DNA of 64,000 bases from Vibrio lentus (GTDB lineage: Bacteria; Pseudomonadota; Gammaproteobacteria; Enterobacterales; Vibrionaceae): the NCBI RefSeq assembly GCF_030409755.1, contig NZ_JAUFQE010000001.1, positions 1,674,001 to 1,738,000 on the forward strand, read 5' to 3'. Position 1 is the first letter of the stretch. Each line of letters opens with the position of its first letter. Below the pieces are notes generated by a model. The model was not told the DNA's origin. It worked only from the letters and a program-made list of their open reading frames with translations, and did not search any database. This document shows positions 49,920 to 57,754 of this stretch, piece after piece. The position numbers were made by a program, and so were the translations under genes.

Positions 49920-49945
49920 AAAAGCCGATAGTTATCGGCTTTTTT
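49920..49945 (+). terminator. Terminator of the iol operon 1 / RpiR gene
   Basis: AAAGCCGATA and TATCGGCTTT with a short loop, then T-run, 30 bases past the stop. Confidence 0.8.
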
Positions 49946-49987
49946 AATGCTTGCGAAAAACCTAAAGTAAGTAACTGCCGAGCATAG

Positions 49988-50018
49988 AAAAAGCTACCGT
50001 ATTGGTAGCTTTTTTTTG
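49988..50018. terminator. Terminator of the IolI-like gene
   Basis: AAGCTACC (49991-49998), loop, GGTAGCTT (50004-50011), with A and T runs on both sides. It serves the minus-strand gene ending at 50044. Confidence 0.75.
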
Positions 50019-50043
50019 GCTCAGGGTTGTTGGAGTGTTCTGG

Positions 50044-50871
50044 TTATGAAAACAAACGCTTCATTCCTGAAAGCATGCTGGTGGCGGTCTCGTAATGATC
50101 ACTTTCCCAAAGTTGATCATTGAGAAACTCTCCTGAATAGAACCCATCATACCCCGTACTTTGAATAGCTGACGTCCACTCTTGTAATGGAATGTCTCCT
50201 TGGCCTAGTAAGCAGTCTCTAAGTTCTTTTTCATCGACCCAAGGCGCACCAACTTCAGGACGGTGTCCATCGGAAAGGTGAACATTGTAGATGAGCGATT
50301 TATCGATCTTTGCCATGTCTTCTGGTGTTGCTCCGCGACATGCCCAGAAGTGCCAAGTATCGAGCACAAAACCAAAGTTATCTCGGTTGACGGCATCGTG
50401 TAATTGATAATATTGCTCTAAGGTAGCAATGGGGGTCCATGCAGCACCTTCGTATTGGAAGCGGATTCCATGCTCTTTTCCAATATCGGTTATATTGCGG
50501 ATGTTTTGAGCAGTAATGCGAATGTTATCTTCAACTGATAGGCCCGTCAGCGCCTCAAAAGCGTTTAATTGAATGGTTGGTGCACCAATGTCTTTGGCAA
50601 ACTGACACAGAATCTCTGTGTCTTTAAACAACTGGTTTTGGGCTTCTTTGGTCGTACTCTCCACACTACCGATAATATCGATCGCAGAAGGCGTAATGTT
50701 GGCGTCATTCAACCTTGTTTTTAGGGCTTGGCTTGTTAAACCAGCATTGATGTATCGCCACAATTTTTCTGTATGAATTTCTAACCCGTCATAGCCTGTT
50801 TCTTTGGCCAAACGTATATCGCTGACAATATTATTGTGTAGTGAACACATCCCGTGTAGTGCATAGCGCAT
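50044..50871 (-). CDS. IolI-like sugar isomerase/epimerase (TIM barrel)
   Basis: The 275 residues belong to the AP endonuclease 2-like xylose-isomerase fold. DGLEIHTEKLWRYINAG, RFQYEGAAWTPIATLEQYYQLHDAVNRDNFGFVLDTWHFWACRG and VHLSDGHRPEVG carry the metal ligands (Glu, Asp, His). The VNRDNFGFVLDTWHF segment resembles 2-keto-myo-inositol isomerase IolI. ATG 50871 has AAAGGA upstream and is preferred over 50934. Divergent from the iolG-like gene. Confidence 0.82.
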   Translation of the reverse strand: MRYALHGMCSLHNNIVSDIRLAKETGYDGLEIHTEKLWRYINAGLTSQALKTRLNDANITPSAIDIIGSVESTTKEAQNQLFKDTEILCQFAKDIGAPTIQLNAFEALTGLSVEDNIRITAQNIRNITDIGKEHGIRFQYEGAAWTPIATLEQYYQLHDAVNRDNFGFVLDTWHFWACRGATPEDMAKIDKSLIYNVHLSDGHRPEVGAPWVDEKELRDCLLGQGDIPLQEWTSAIQSTGYDGFYSGEFLNDQLWESDHYETATSMLSGMKRLFS

Positions 50872-50949
50872 AAAGTAATCCTTTGTCAGTTGCCTAAAAG
50901 CTTGTGTTGTTGGCGTAGATGATCGCGTCAACACTATTGTTTCTCTTGT

Positions 50950-50965
50950 GATAAATATTTTCCAT
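50950..50965. promoter_or_regulatory. RpiR-type operator candidate 4
   Basis: GATAAATATTTTCCAT, about 80 bases upstream of the IolI-like start. Confidence 0.55.
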
Positions 50966-51065
50966 TGTTACGTGTTCTATCTGTGATGTTAACTGGGTTA
51001 ATTTAAGTTTGGCTACTTTTTGGTCTTTAATACGTAGATTTGCGGTTTATAGTCATGTAAATTTA

Positions 51066-51083
51066 ATGATAATATTTTTTCAT
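51066..51083. promoter_or_regulatory. RpiR-type operator candidate 5
   Basis: ATGATAATATTTTTTCAT, an imperfect copy of the perfect 18-base palindrome, between the divergent IolI-like and iolG-like genes. Confidence 0.5.
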
Positions 51084-51242
51084 TTTGTTGCTTTGGTTAG
51101 TAATTTTCGTGTTCGGGAGTGACTAATTCAGGTAACAATAAATGGAATCTAAATTGGAAATAAGAGGGTCACGAATACGTGACTGTATTTAGCTACCGCT
51201 GTTTATTCATTTAGGCAGTAACTCTACGTCATGAGGGAAAAT

Positions 51243-52229
51243 ATGTTTAACATCGCTTTATTTGGTGCGGGACGCATTGGCAATGTTCACGCGGTTAATA
51301 TTAATAATCATCCGAGAACAACCTTATATTCTATTGTCGATCCATATGTGGAGGGAGCGAGTCAACTTGCAAGGCAGTACAACGCAAAGATTCAAACAAT
51401 TGAAGAGGCTATGGCAGATCCTAATGTTTATGGGGTATGTATTGGTTCTGCAACCGATACTCACGCTGATTTCATTGAGTTAGCTGCAAAGAATGGTAAG
51501 ACGATTTTATGTGAAAAACCTATCGATTTAGCATTGAGCCGTGTTCGTGATTGCCTGGGCGTGATTGAACAATATCCGGTGCCAATGCTTGTTGGCTTCA
51601 ATCGCCGTTTTGACCCTCAGTTTCGCAAACTAAAAACTCAGCTAGGAGCTGGTGTGATCGGTAAGGCAGAATCGTTGCTGATAACGTCTCGTGATCCTTC
51701 GCCACCACCGGCACATTACGCTAAAGCTTCTGGTGGTATGTTTCGCGACATGAGCATCCACGATCTTGATATGGCGCGCTTTATTCTTGGAGAGGATCCA
51801 ATTTCAATTACGGCACACGGTAGTTGTATGGTTGACCAAGCCATTGGTGAAGCCGGAGATATTGATACTGCTGTAATTGTCATGAACTTTCCATCCGGCG
51901 CGATTGCCACTATTTCAAACAGTCGTCGTTCTGGCTATGGCTATGATCAGCGAATTGAGCTGCATGGCGAAAAAGGCCTACTGCAAGCGGGTAATATAAA
52001 AGAGGACCTCGTGCAGCACTGGGGGGATAGTGGTTGTGTGAGCGCGAAACCGCAACATTTCTTTTTAGAGCGTTACGAACAAGCATACATCAATGAATGG
52101 GATCACTTTGTTGAGATTCTAGCGGGTGAAGCATCACCGCTTTGCAGCGGTAAAGATGGTGAGTTTGCTCTCGTGCTTGCTGAGGCCGCTCTGGAGTCCA
52201 TGAAAACGGGGGCGGCGGTCAAACTTTAG
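51243..52229 (+). CDS. iolG: Inositol 2-dehydrogenase (IolG-like, Gfo/Idh/MocA)
   Basis: The 328 residues start with FNIALFGAGRIGNVHAVNI (NAD site) and have LCEKPIDLALSRVRDC, GFNRRFDPQFRKL and GGMFRDMSIHDLDMARFILG, which match bacterial myo-inositol 2-dehydrogenases. This enzyme makes 2-keto-myo-inositol, the substrate of IolE. ATG 51243 is preferred because GAGGGAAAAT precedes it. A terminator follows that overlaps the opposite gene. Confidence 0.88.
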   Translation: MFNIALFGAGRIGNVHAVNINNHPRTTLYSIVDPYVEGASQLARQYNAKIQTIEEAMADPNVYGVCIGSATDTHADFIELAAKNGKTILCEKPIDLALSRVRDCLGVIEQYPVPMLVGFNRRFDPQFRKLKTQLGAGVIGKAESLLITSRDPSPPPAHYAKASGGMFRDMSIHDLDMARFILGEDPISITAHGSCMVDQAIGEAGDIDTAVIVMNFPSGAIATISNSRRSGYGYDQRIELHGEKGLLQAGNIKEDLVQHWGDSGCVSAKPQHFFLERYEQAYINEWDHFVEILAGEASPLCSGKDGEFALVLAEAALESMKTGAAVKL

Positions 52230-52280
52230 TCAATAGGTTTGTTGCTTTATCCGTTTGCTAGCTTCTTGCTAGTTTATCAA

Positions 52281-52318
52281 GGCAGAACTTGGAATTAATC
52301 GAGTGTTCTGCCTTTTTT
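52281..52318 (+). terminator. Terminator of iolG, overlapping the end of the RpiR gene
   Basis: GGCAGAAC (52281-52288) and GTTCTGCC (52305-52312), then T6. The second arm lies inside the coding sequence of the convergent RpiR gene. Confidence 0.8.
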
Positions 52319-53128
52319 AAACGCAAGTGATACTGCCAAGGATTGCGCCAGGCACAATGAAGCCGACTGTGATCGAAATGCATCGACGCTGGCCTCTTTA
52401 ACGGTAAAGAAGACGTCGCTGAATACGGACAGTGGGCTGACCTGGTTGTCGGTAATCACTATTTGCTTGGCACCTGCTTTGGACGCTATTTCACACAACT
52501 TGATCGTTTCTTCTGCATATGGGTTAAAGCTAATTGAGACAACCACGTCGTTCGGCCCAACCATACTGACCTGCTCTTCAAACATCCCGCCTAAACCATC
52601 GATGAGGAATGCTCTACATTCGATGTGACGTAGTGCATACGTGAGGTATGACGCCACACTAAATGAGCGTCTAAGGCCAATCAGATAAATGTTATCGGCA
52701 CGGTCCAGAACATCGACTGCTTGCTTTAGCTTCTCTGGAGAGGTCAACTTCGCTAACTGCATCATTGCTTGTGAGTTGGCTTGAGCAAATTCGTACAAAA
52801 TGTCTTCAGGTTCTTCTCGCAAGTTTTTATTGTTAAGCGCCTTAACTAGACGCGTGCGTTGAGTGTAGCTGGTGGTTTCTTCTACAAGATTTTGTCGAAA
52901 TATTTGTTTTACTTCGTTGAAACCCTTAAATCCAAAGGCATTTGCAAAGCGAATGAGTGTCGAAGGTGGAACATCGGCTGCTTTAGCAATCACGGCAACG
53001 GTATCAAAGGCAATGCTGTTTGAGTTTTCGAGTACGTAATGTGCGACTTGTTGTAGCCTTTTGCTTAACGTACTGTGTTTTAAACGAATTTGGTTTTCTA
53101 GTTCGTTGAAATTCGTTGCAACATGCAT
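52295..53128 (-). CDS. RpiR/MurR family regulator (copy 2)
   Basis: The 277 residues have the same layout as copy 1: HTH (KHSTLSKRLQQVAHYVLENSNSIAFDTVAVIAKAADVPPSTLIRFANAFGFKGF) and SIS domain (NIYLIGLRRSFSVASYLTYAL, VSISFNPYAEETIKLCEIA). It is convergent with iolG and has a candidate operator upstream, so it probably controls the second iol gene set and itself. Whether the two regulators share operators is open. Confidence 0.9.
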   Translation of the reverse strand: MHVATNFNELENQIRLKHSTLSKRLQQVAHYVLENSNSIAFDTVAVIAKAADVPPSTLIRFANAFGFKGFNEVKQIFRQNLVEETTSYTQRTRLVKALNNKNLREEPEDILYEFAQANSQAMMQLAKLTSPEKLKQAVDVLDRADNIYLIGLRRSFSVASYLTYALRHIECRAFLIDGLGGMFEEQVSMVGPNDVVVSISFNPYAEETIKLCEIASKAGAKQIVITDNQVSPLSVFSDVFFTVKEASVDAFRSQSASLCLAQSLAVSLAFKKGRTLD

Positions 53129-53218
53129 AACACAACATCCTAAATTTAATGGAGAAAGAGGAGCGAATGTTTCCTATATTACAGAGTAAATAGGTGATGT
53201 GAAGTTGAGTGGGTCTAA

Positions 53219-53236
53219 ATGGAACATTTATTTCAT
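53219..53236. promoter_or_regulatory. RpiR-type operator candidate 6 (weak)
   Basis: ATGGAACATTTATTTCAT, 91 bases upstream of the RpiR copy 2 start; arms match the palindrome ends. Confidence 0.4.
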
Positions 53237-53281
53237 TTGCTATGATACTGACGAAAACGATACGACAGTCGTGCTATAAAC

Positions 53282-53318
53282 AAAAAAATGCCACGAGAGT
53301 GATGAACTTACGTGGCAT
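53282..53318 (-). terminator. Terminator of the ABC transporter operon
   Basis: On the minus strand ATGCCACG pairs with CGTGGCAT, followed by T7. Confidence 0.8.
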
Positions 53319-53448
53319 GGAAAACCTCACTTGAGGACCCTACATTCAACTTTTTGTGAGCTATCTGTCGACGGCTTACATTATTTCTAAGTGCTTCTAT
53401 TTATCAAATATGCGTTCTTAAGCATGATGACCGTAAATTATCTTATGA

Positions 53449-54465
53449 CTACTTACTTTTCTTCTGGCGTTTCATATCAAAAATGACGGCAACAACAATC
53501 ACTAAGCCTTTTACTACTTGCTGCCAATAGGCTGATACATTGAGTAGGTCGAGTCCGTTTTGTAGGACGCCCATAATCATGGTACCTACGATCGTGCCTT
53601 GGATTGTTCCTATTCCGCCGGCGTGCGATACCCCACCAACAGTGGCAGCAGCGATAGCATCAAGCTCATACATGTTACCTAAGCCAGGTTGACCTGAGTT
53701 GATTCGAGCCGTCAAGATAAGCGCGGCAATACCAGCTAGTAGGCCAGCGTAAACGTAGACGAGAATTTTGTACTTGGTGACGTTGATCCCCGATACGTAA
53801 GCCGCTGTTTCGTTGCCGCCGATAGCGTAAGCATATTTGCCAAATCTGGTGTAGTTGAGTAGCACATAGGTGAACAATGCCATAACGAGGAATATCACCA
53901 CGGGCACGGGGATCCCCGCAATGTTTCCTTGTCCTATCCATTGGTATGAATCGATTAGGCTACTGATAGGGCGACCGTCGGAATAGAGTAATGCAGCCCC
54001 GCGAGCGATGATCATCATGCCCAGTGTAGCAATGAACGGAGGGATTCCTGTATAGGCGATGAGTGCGCCGTTAATCAGCCCACAGAGTGCACCAACTCCT
54101 AATGCAACCAAAATCGGAACAATAACAGGCAGCTCAGGTAGGTTGGGGTACATTCTCATCCCCCAATCGAGGGTTTGAGCTGTGCTGGCAGAGACTACGG
54201 CAGCTACCGCAAGCACTGAACCGGAAGACAGATCGATTCCGCGAGTGATGATGATGATCGTTACACCTAAGGCGAGTAGACCAATACTGGCCATCTGAGT
54301 CATTACATTAAGTAAATTGGCAACGGTAAGGAATACCGGAGACAAAATGCTCATGACAATACACATAGCGACAAAGACGACATAGATTGCGTATTTGGAT
54401 AAAAAACGTGTTTTTTTGCCAGTTTCCGGCTGTTCCGAAGTGGCTTGAAGAAGTTTAGCTATCAT
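53449..54465 (-). CDS. Sugar ABC transporter permease (RbsC family, inositol)
   Basis: The 338 residues have about nine to ten helices and RbsC-family motifs: [78 protein letters not shown] and [25 protein letters not shown]. It is the last gene of the binding protein-ATPase-permease operon. The iol context suggests inositol as substrate. Confidence 0.9.
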   Translation of the reverse strand: MIAKLLQATSEQPETGKKTRFLSKYAIYVVFVAMCIVMSILSPVFLTVANLLNVMTQMASIGLLALGVTIIIITRGIDLSSGSVLAVAAVVSASTAQTLDWGMRMYPNLPELPVIVPILVALGVGALCGLINGALIAYTGIPPFIATLGMMIIARGAALLYSDGRPISSLIDSYQWIGQGNIAGIPVPVVIFLVMALFTYVLLNYTRFGKYAYAIGGNETAAYVSGINVTKYKILVYVYAGLLAGIAALILTARINSGQPGLGNMYELDAIAAATVGGVSHAGGIGTIQGTIVGTMIMGVLQNGLDLLNVSAYWQQVVKGLVIVVAVIFDMKRQKKSK

Positions 54466-54503
54466 AACTACTTTCCTTGATATGTTGGACTAGCTTATTG
54501 TTT

Positions 54504-55997
54504 CTAGTTGAATGCTAATGACATGACTTGTTGCTGTGAGGCTTCGTGACCGTCGAGTTCACCTTTGAATTGCCCATCGTGCATGACGAGAATGCGGTCA
54601 CTCATTCCAATCACTTCAGGTAACTCAGATGAAATCATGACAAGGCTTTTGCCCATACCGGTGAGAAGACGCATCAATTTGTAGATCTCAGATTTGGCAC
54701 CCACATCAATGCCTCGAGTTGGTTCATCGAGAAAGAGAATGTCTGGTTTCGTTAACATCCAACGCGCGAGTAATACTTTTTGTTGGTTGCCACCACTTAA
54801 ATTATCAATGGCTTCAGACATACCTGGCGTTTTTACTTTGAGAGTCGAACATTGCGTTGAGCAGTCTTTTTGCATTTTTCTTACATCAAGCAGGCTAACG
54901 ACTTTATTGCGATAAGCATCAAGATGGGCGATGGAGGTGTTAGCGAAAATATCCAACATCAAGTAAAGCCCTGAGTGGCGTCGGTCTTCTGTTAGAAAGG
55001 CCATTTTGTGATTGATGGCATCGGTTGGCGTTTTTATTTCTACTTGATCGCCGTTGATCCAAATTTCACCAACATCTTTTTGTCTTACACCAAACAGAGT
55101 TTCAATCAATTCGGTGCGACCAGAGCCAACAAGACCTGCAATACCAAGAATTTCACCTTCATGCAGTTTGAAGCTGATGTCACTGAATTGCCCCTCAACA
55201 GTGAGGTTTCGGACGTCTAATCTGACTTTTCCAGGTTTGGCGGTGATCGGAGGATAAACATCGCCTAGGTTACGTCCTACCATCATGTGAACGAGTTCAT
55301 CGTTATTAGTGGAAGACGCTTCTCTTTCGCCGATAAAGTTACCATCTCGAAAGATAGTAATGTCGTCACAGATACGAAAGATCTCATCCATTTTGTGGCT
55401 GATATATACCACGGCCACACCCTGAGATTTCAGTAGTTCAATGATCTCAAATAGGTGGTCTACTTCTTTACCGGTAAGGGCTGAAGTCGGTTCATCCATG
55501 ATGATGACCTTAGAGTGGTAAGAGATGGCTTTCGAAATCTCGATCATCTGCATTGTGGCTACCGTAAGCTCACTCATGGGCGTTCGAGGGTCGAGTTGCA
55601 GGTCCAGTTTTTCTAATAGTTTGGTGGTGTCGCTATACATTTTACCGTGATCGATAAGGTTGAATGGTCCTTTGGTCGGCTCTCTACCTAGCCAAATGTT
55701 TTCTGCAATACTTCGGTGAAGTATTGGGGACAATTCTTGATGGATCATCGATATTCCGGCTTCAAGGGCATCTTTAGCACCACTGAAGTTCACAGGCTGA
55801 CCTTGATAACGAATAGTGCCGTCATCTCTTTGATAAATACCAAAAAGAACTTTCATTAGAGTGGACTTTCCTGCGCCATTTTCACCCATTAAGGCCATGA
55901 CACGACCCTCTTTTAATGTGAGTTGCACATTATCAAGGGCTTTCACTCCAGGGAATGACTTTGAGATTCCACGCATTTCTAGTAAGGCTTGACTCAT
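54504..55997 (-). CDS. Sugar ABC transporter ATPase, double-domain (RbsA family)
   Basis: The 497 residues carry two ABC domains. The first has Walker A GENGAGKST, signature LTVATMQMIEISKAI and Walker B VIIMDEPTSAL. The second has a degenerate P-loop GLVGSGRTE, signature LSGGNQQKVLLARWM and ILFLDEPTRGIDVG. This is the RbsA/MglA pattern for monosaccharide importers with a single permease. It lies 38 bases before the permease gene. Confidence 0.93.
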   Translation of the reverse strand: MSQALLEMRGISKSFPGVKALDNVQLTLKEGRVMALMGENGAGKSTLMKVLFGIYQRDDGTIRYQGQPVNFSGAKDALEAGISMIHQELSPILHRSIAENIWLGREPTKGPFNLIDHGKMYSDTTKLLEKLDLQLDPRTPMSELTVATMQMIEISKAISYHSKVIIMDEPTSALTGKEVDHLFEIIELLKSQGVAVVYISHKMDEIFRICDDITIFRDGNFIGEREASSTNNDELVHMMVGRNLGDVYPPITAKPGKVRLDVRNLTVEGQFSDISFKLHEGEILGIAGLVGSGRTELIETLFGVRQKDVGEIWINGDQVEIKTPTDAINHKMAFLTEDRRHSGLYLMLDIFANTSIAHLDAYRNKVVSLLDVRKMQKDCSTQCSTLKVKTPGMSEAIDNLSGGNQQKVLLARWMLTKPDILFLDEPTRGIDVGAKSEIYKLMRLLTGMGKSLVMISSELPEVIGMSDRILVMHDGQFKGELDGHEASQQQVMSLAFN

Positions 55998-56078
55998 ATT
56001 TACTGCTCCGATTGAAATGTTCTATGTACTCAACCTTGTTAGTGGATTGGTACATAGAACATATGAGTGAAGAGGGCG

Positions 56079-57092
56079 TTAGCCTTGCTTAGCTTTGAAT
56101 TCTTCTAGGTTGTCTTTGGTTACAAGCTCTGCAGGGATCCAAGTGATTTTCTCGCGAGGTTGATTCGTGATGCCACTGATTGCCGCATCAATTGCGCCAC
56201 GTGCTTGGCCACCCCCATCTTGGAATACAGTGGCATCAAGCGCCCCATTTTCAATTGCCATTAACCCATCAGGAGTTGCATCAACGCCTACAACAATCGT
56301 GTCATCTAGTTTTCCTGCAGCACGCAGAGCTTGAATTGCACCTAGCGCCATATCATCATTGTTGGCAATAATTACGTCGAGTTTGTCTCCTGAATTGATC
56401 CAGTTCTCCATTACTACCATTGCCTGCGAGCGTTGCCATAATGCGGTTTGCTTGCGGATGATGTTGAAATCAGACTTGTCTTGGAAGTAATCTTCGACGC
56501 CTTCAGTACGGAGAATTGCAGCTTCAATTGTCATCATGCCCATCAAAATACCAATGTTGCCGCCTTCGCTTTTATCTGCGACGTACTTAGCTTGTTCTTT
56601 GCCAAATTGCAGCTCTTCAGAACCGACATACGCCACACCTTCTGGTAAGTATGAAGGACGACGGTTGAGGTAAACGAGTTCAATCCCAGCGTCTAGAATT
56701 TTGTCCGTCATTGGCTGGGTCGCGTCAGTATTAACTGGAACTAAAATGATGCCGTCGACTTGTTGGATAATGAAGTTTTGAACCTGTCCAAGCTGTTTGA
56801 CTGTGTCTTCTTTGGCATCGACAAAAATGAGTTCAACGTTGTCTTGTTTTTCAGCATATGCAGTCATGGAATCTTTCATATTTACAAGGAATGTATCGTC
56901 AAAGTTGGGAATTGCGACACCTATTGTGACGACATCACTTTTTGTCTCTTCACCACCACAGGCAACGAGACTAAGTAAGCCTATTGCAATGAATCCTGTT
57001 TTTACTCGTCTTGCTGTTGAGCTTTGGAAGAGAGTGGTTTTATGAGCAAAACGGCGTATGAATTTTGAAAATGTGTTGGTTATCGATGACAT
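56079..57092 (-). CDS. Sugar-binding lipoprotein/periplasmic protein (inositol ABC)
   Basis: The 337 residues have an N-terminal signal region ending in the lipobox LVAC-GG, so it is probably lipidated. The periplasmic-binding-protein type 1 fold follows (VTIGVAIPNFDDTFLVNMKDSM, QVDGIILVPVNTDATQPMTDKI, DVIIANNDDMALGAIQALRAAG, VVGVDATPDGL). ATG 57092 is chosen for its AAGGAG; about 35 residues precede the hydrophobic core, which is unusually long. First gene of the ABC operon. Confidence 0.88.
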   Translation of the reverse strand: MSSITNTFSKFIRRFAHKTTLFQSSTARRVKTGFIAIGLLSLVACGGEETKSDVVTIGVAIPNFDDTFLVNMKDSMTAYAEKQDNVELIFVDAKEDTVKQLGQVQNFIIQQVDGIILVPVNTDATQPMTDKILDAGIELVYLNRRPSYLPEGVAYVGSEELQFGKEQAKYVADKSEGGNIGILMGMMTIEAAILRTEGVEDYFQDKSDFNIIRKQTALWQRSQAMVVMENWINSGDKLDVIIANNDDMALGAIQALRAAGKLDDTIVVGVDATPDGLMAIENGALDATVFQDGGGQARGAIDAAISGITNQPREKITWIPAELVTKDNLEEFKAKQG

Positions 57093-57231
57093 GTTATGTC
57101 TCCTTGTTGTTATCACTGCTTCTGCCAATCACAAGATATTTTGTGATTGAACCTCTAAGAACGTTTCAATTTTTCTTAGAAATTTGGCAAGTTCCATACC
57201 TTTAAATAGGCGTTTTAAGCTTACTTCTTTA

Positions 57232-57249
57232 ATGAAAAATATTTTTCAT
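57232..57249. promoter_or_regulatory. RpiR-type operator candidate 7 (perfect)
   Basis: ATGAAAAATATTTTTCAT, identical to site 3 before iolE, 140 bases upstream of the binding-protein gene. Confidence 0.75.
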
Positions 57250-57598
57250 ATTTATTGTGGGTAACTATATATTTAGAATTTTTGTTTAGCTATTAGATAT
57301 ACTGCGCAATTGTTATAATTGTTACATAGATCTTGTGGTTGTTAAGTTTCATGTTGTATTGGGGTTTGTTTAACTAATTGATTTTAATCGCGTTAAAAAT
57401 TAAATGCTCATTCTTAAAGTCGCTAAGTTATTGATTTTAATTGTTAAAAAAATATAGGCTTTAAAATTGTTGATATGAAAAATTTGATGAAAAAAATTTT
57501 CTGAAATTTCCTTGATTTCTGAGGTTAAAGTCTAGTTTCAACATTAAATGTAAACTGGATCACTTTAATGAATTGTATGTTTCGTTTTTGTTTGATTT

Positions 57599-57615
57599 TG
57601 GAATTTTTATTTCAT
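57599..57615. promoter_or_regulatory. RpiR-type operator candidate 8 (weak)
   Basis: TGGAATTTTTATTTCAT, similar to site 6, about 140 bases upstream of the fused iolC. Confidence 0.35.
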
Positions 57616-57754
57616 ATAAAGGGCAGGTGCAGTCTATAAGTGGGATTTATTTCTCTTAGCTGAGTTTTAGTTTGCAGAGGCGACAGAGTTTTCTCTCTGT
57701 ATGCGATGAAAGCTGAATTAATTAGCGAACCAATTTGTCTACAAGGGATGGGAT

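Larger units (their letters stand above)
53129..53448. other. Spacer between RpiR and ABC permease genes
   Basis: 320 bases with no gene. Two elements are visible: an operator-like ATGGAACAT-TTATTTCAT (53219-53236) before the RpiR gene and the ABC operon terminator (53282-53318). Confidence 0.5.
57093..57754. promoter_or_regulatory. Divergent control region ABC operon / second iolC
   Basis: 660 very AT-rich bases with no gene. It contains the perfect palindrome at 57232-57249 and weaker relatives (57487-57504, 57599-57615). Promoters for both directions must lie here. Confidence 0.6.
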
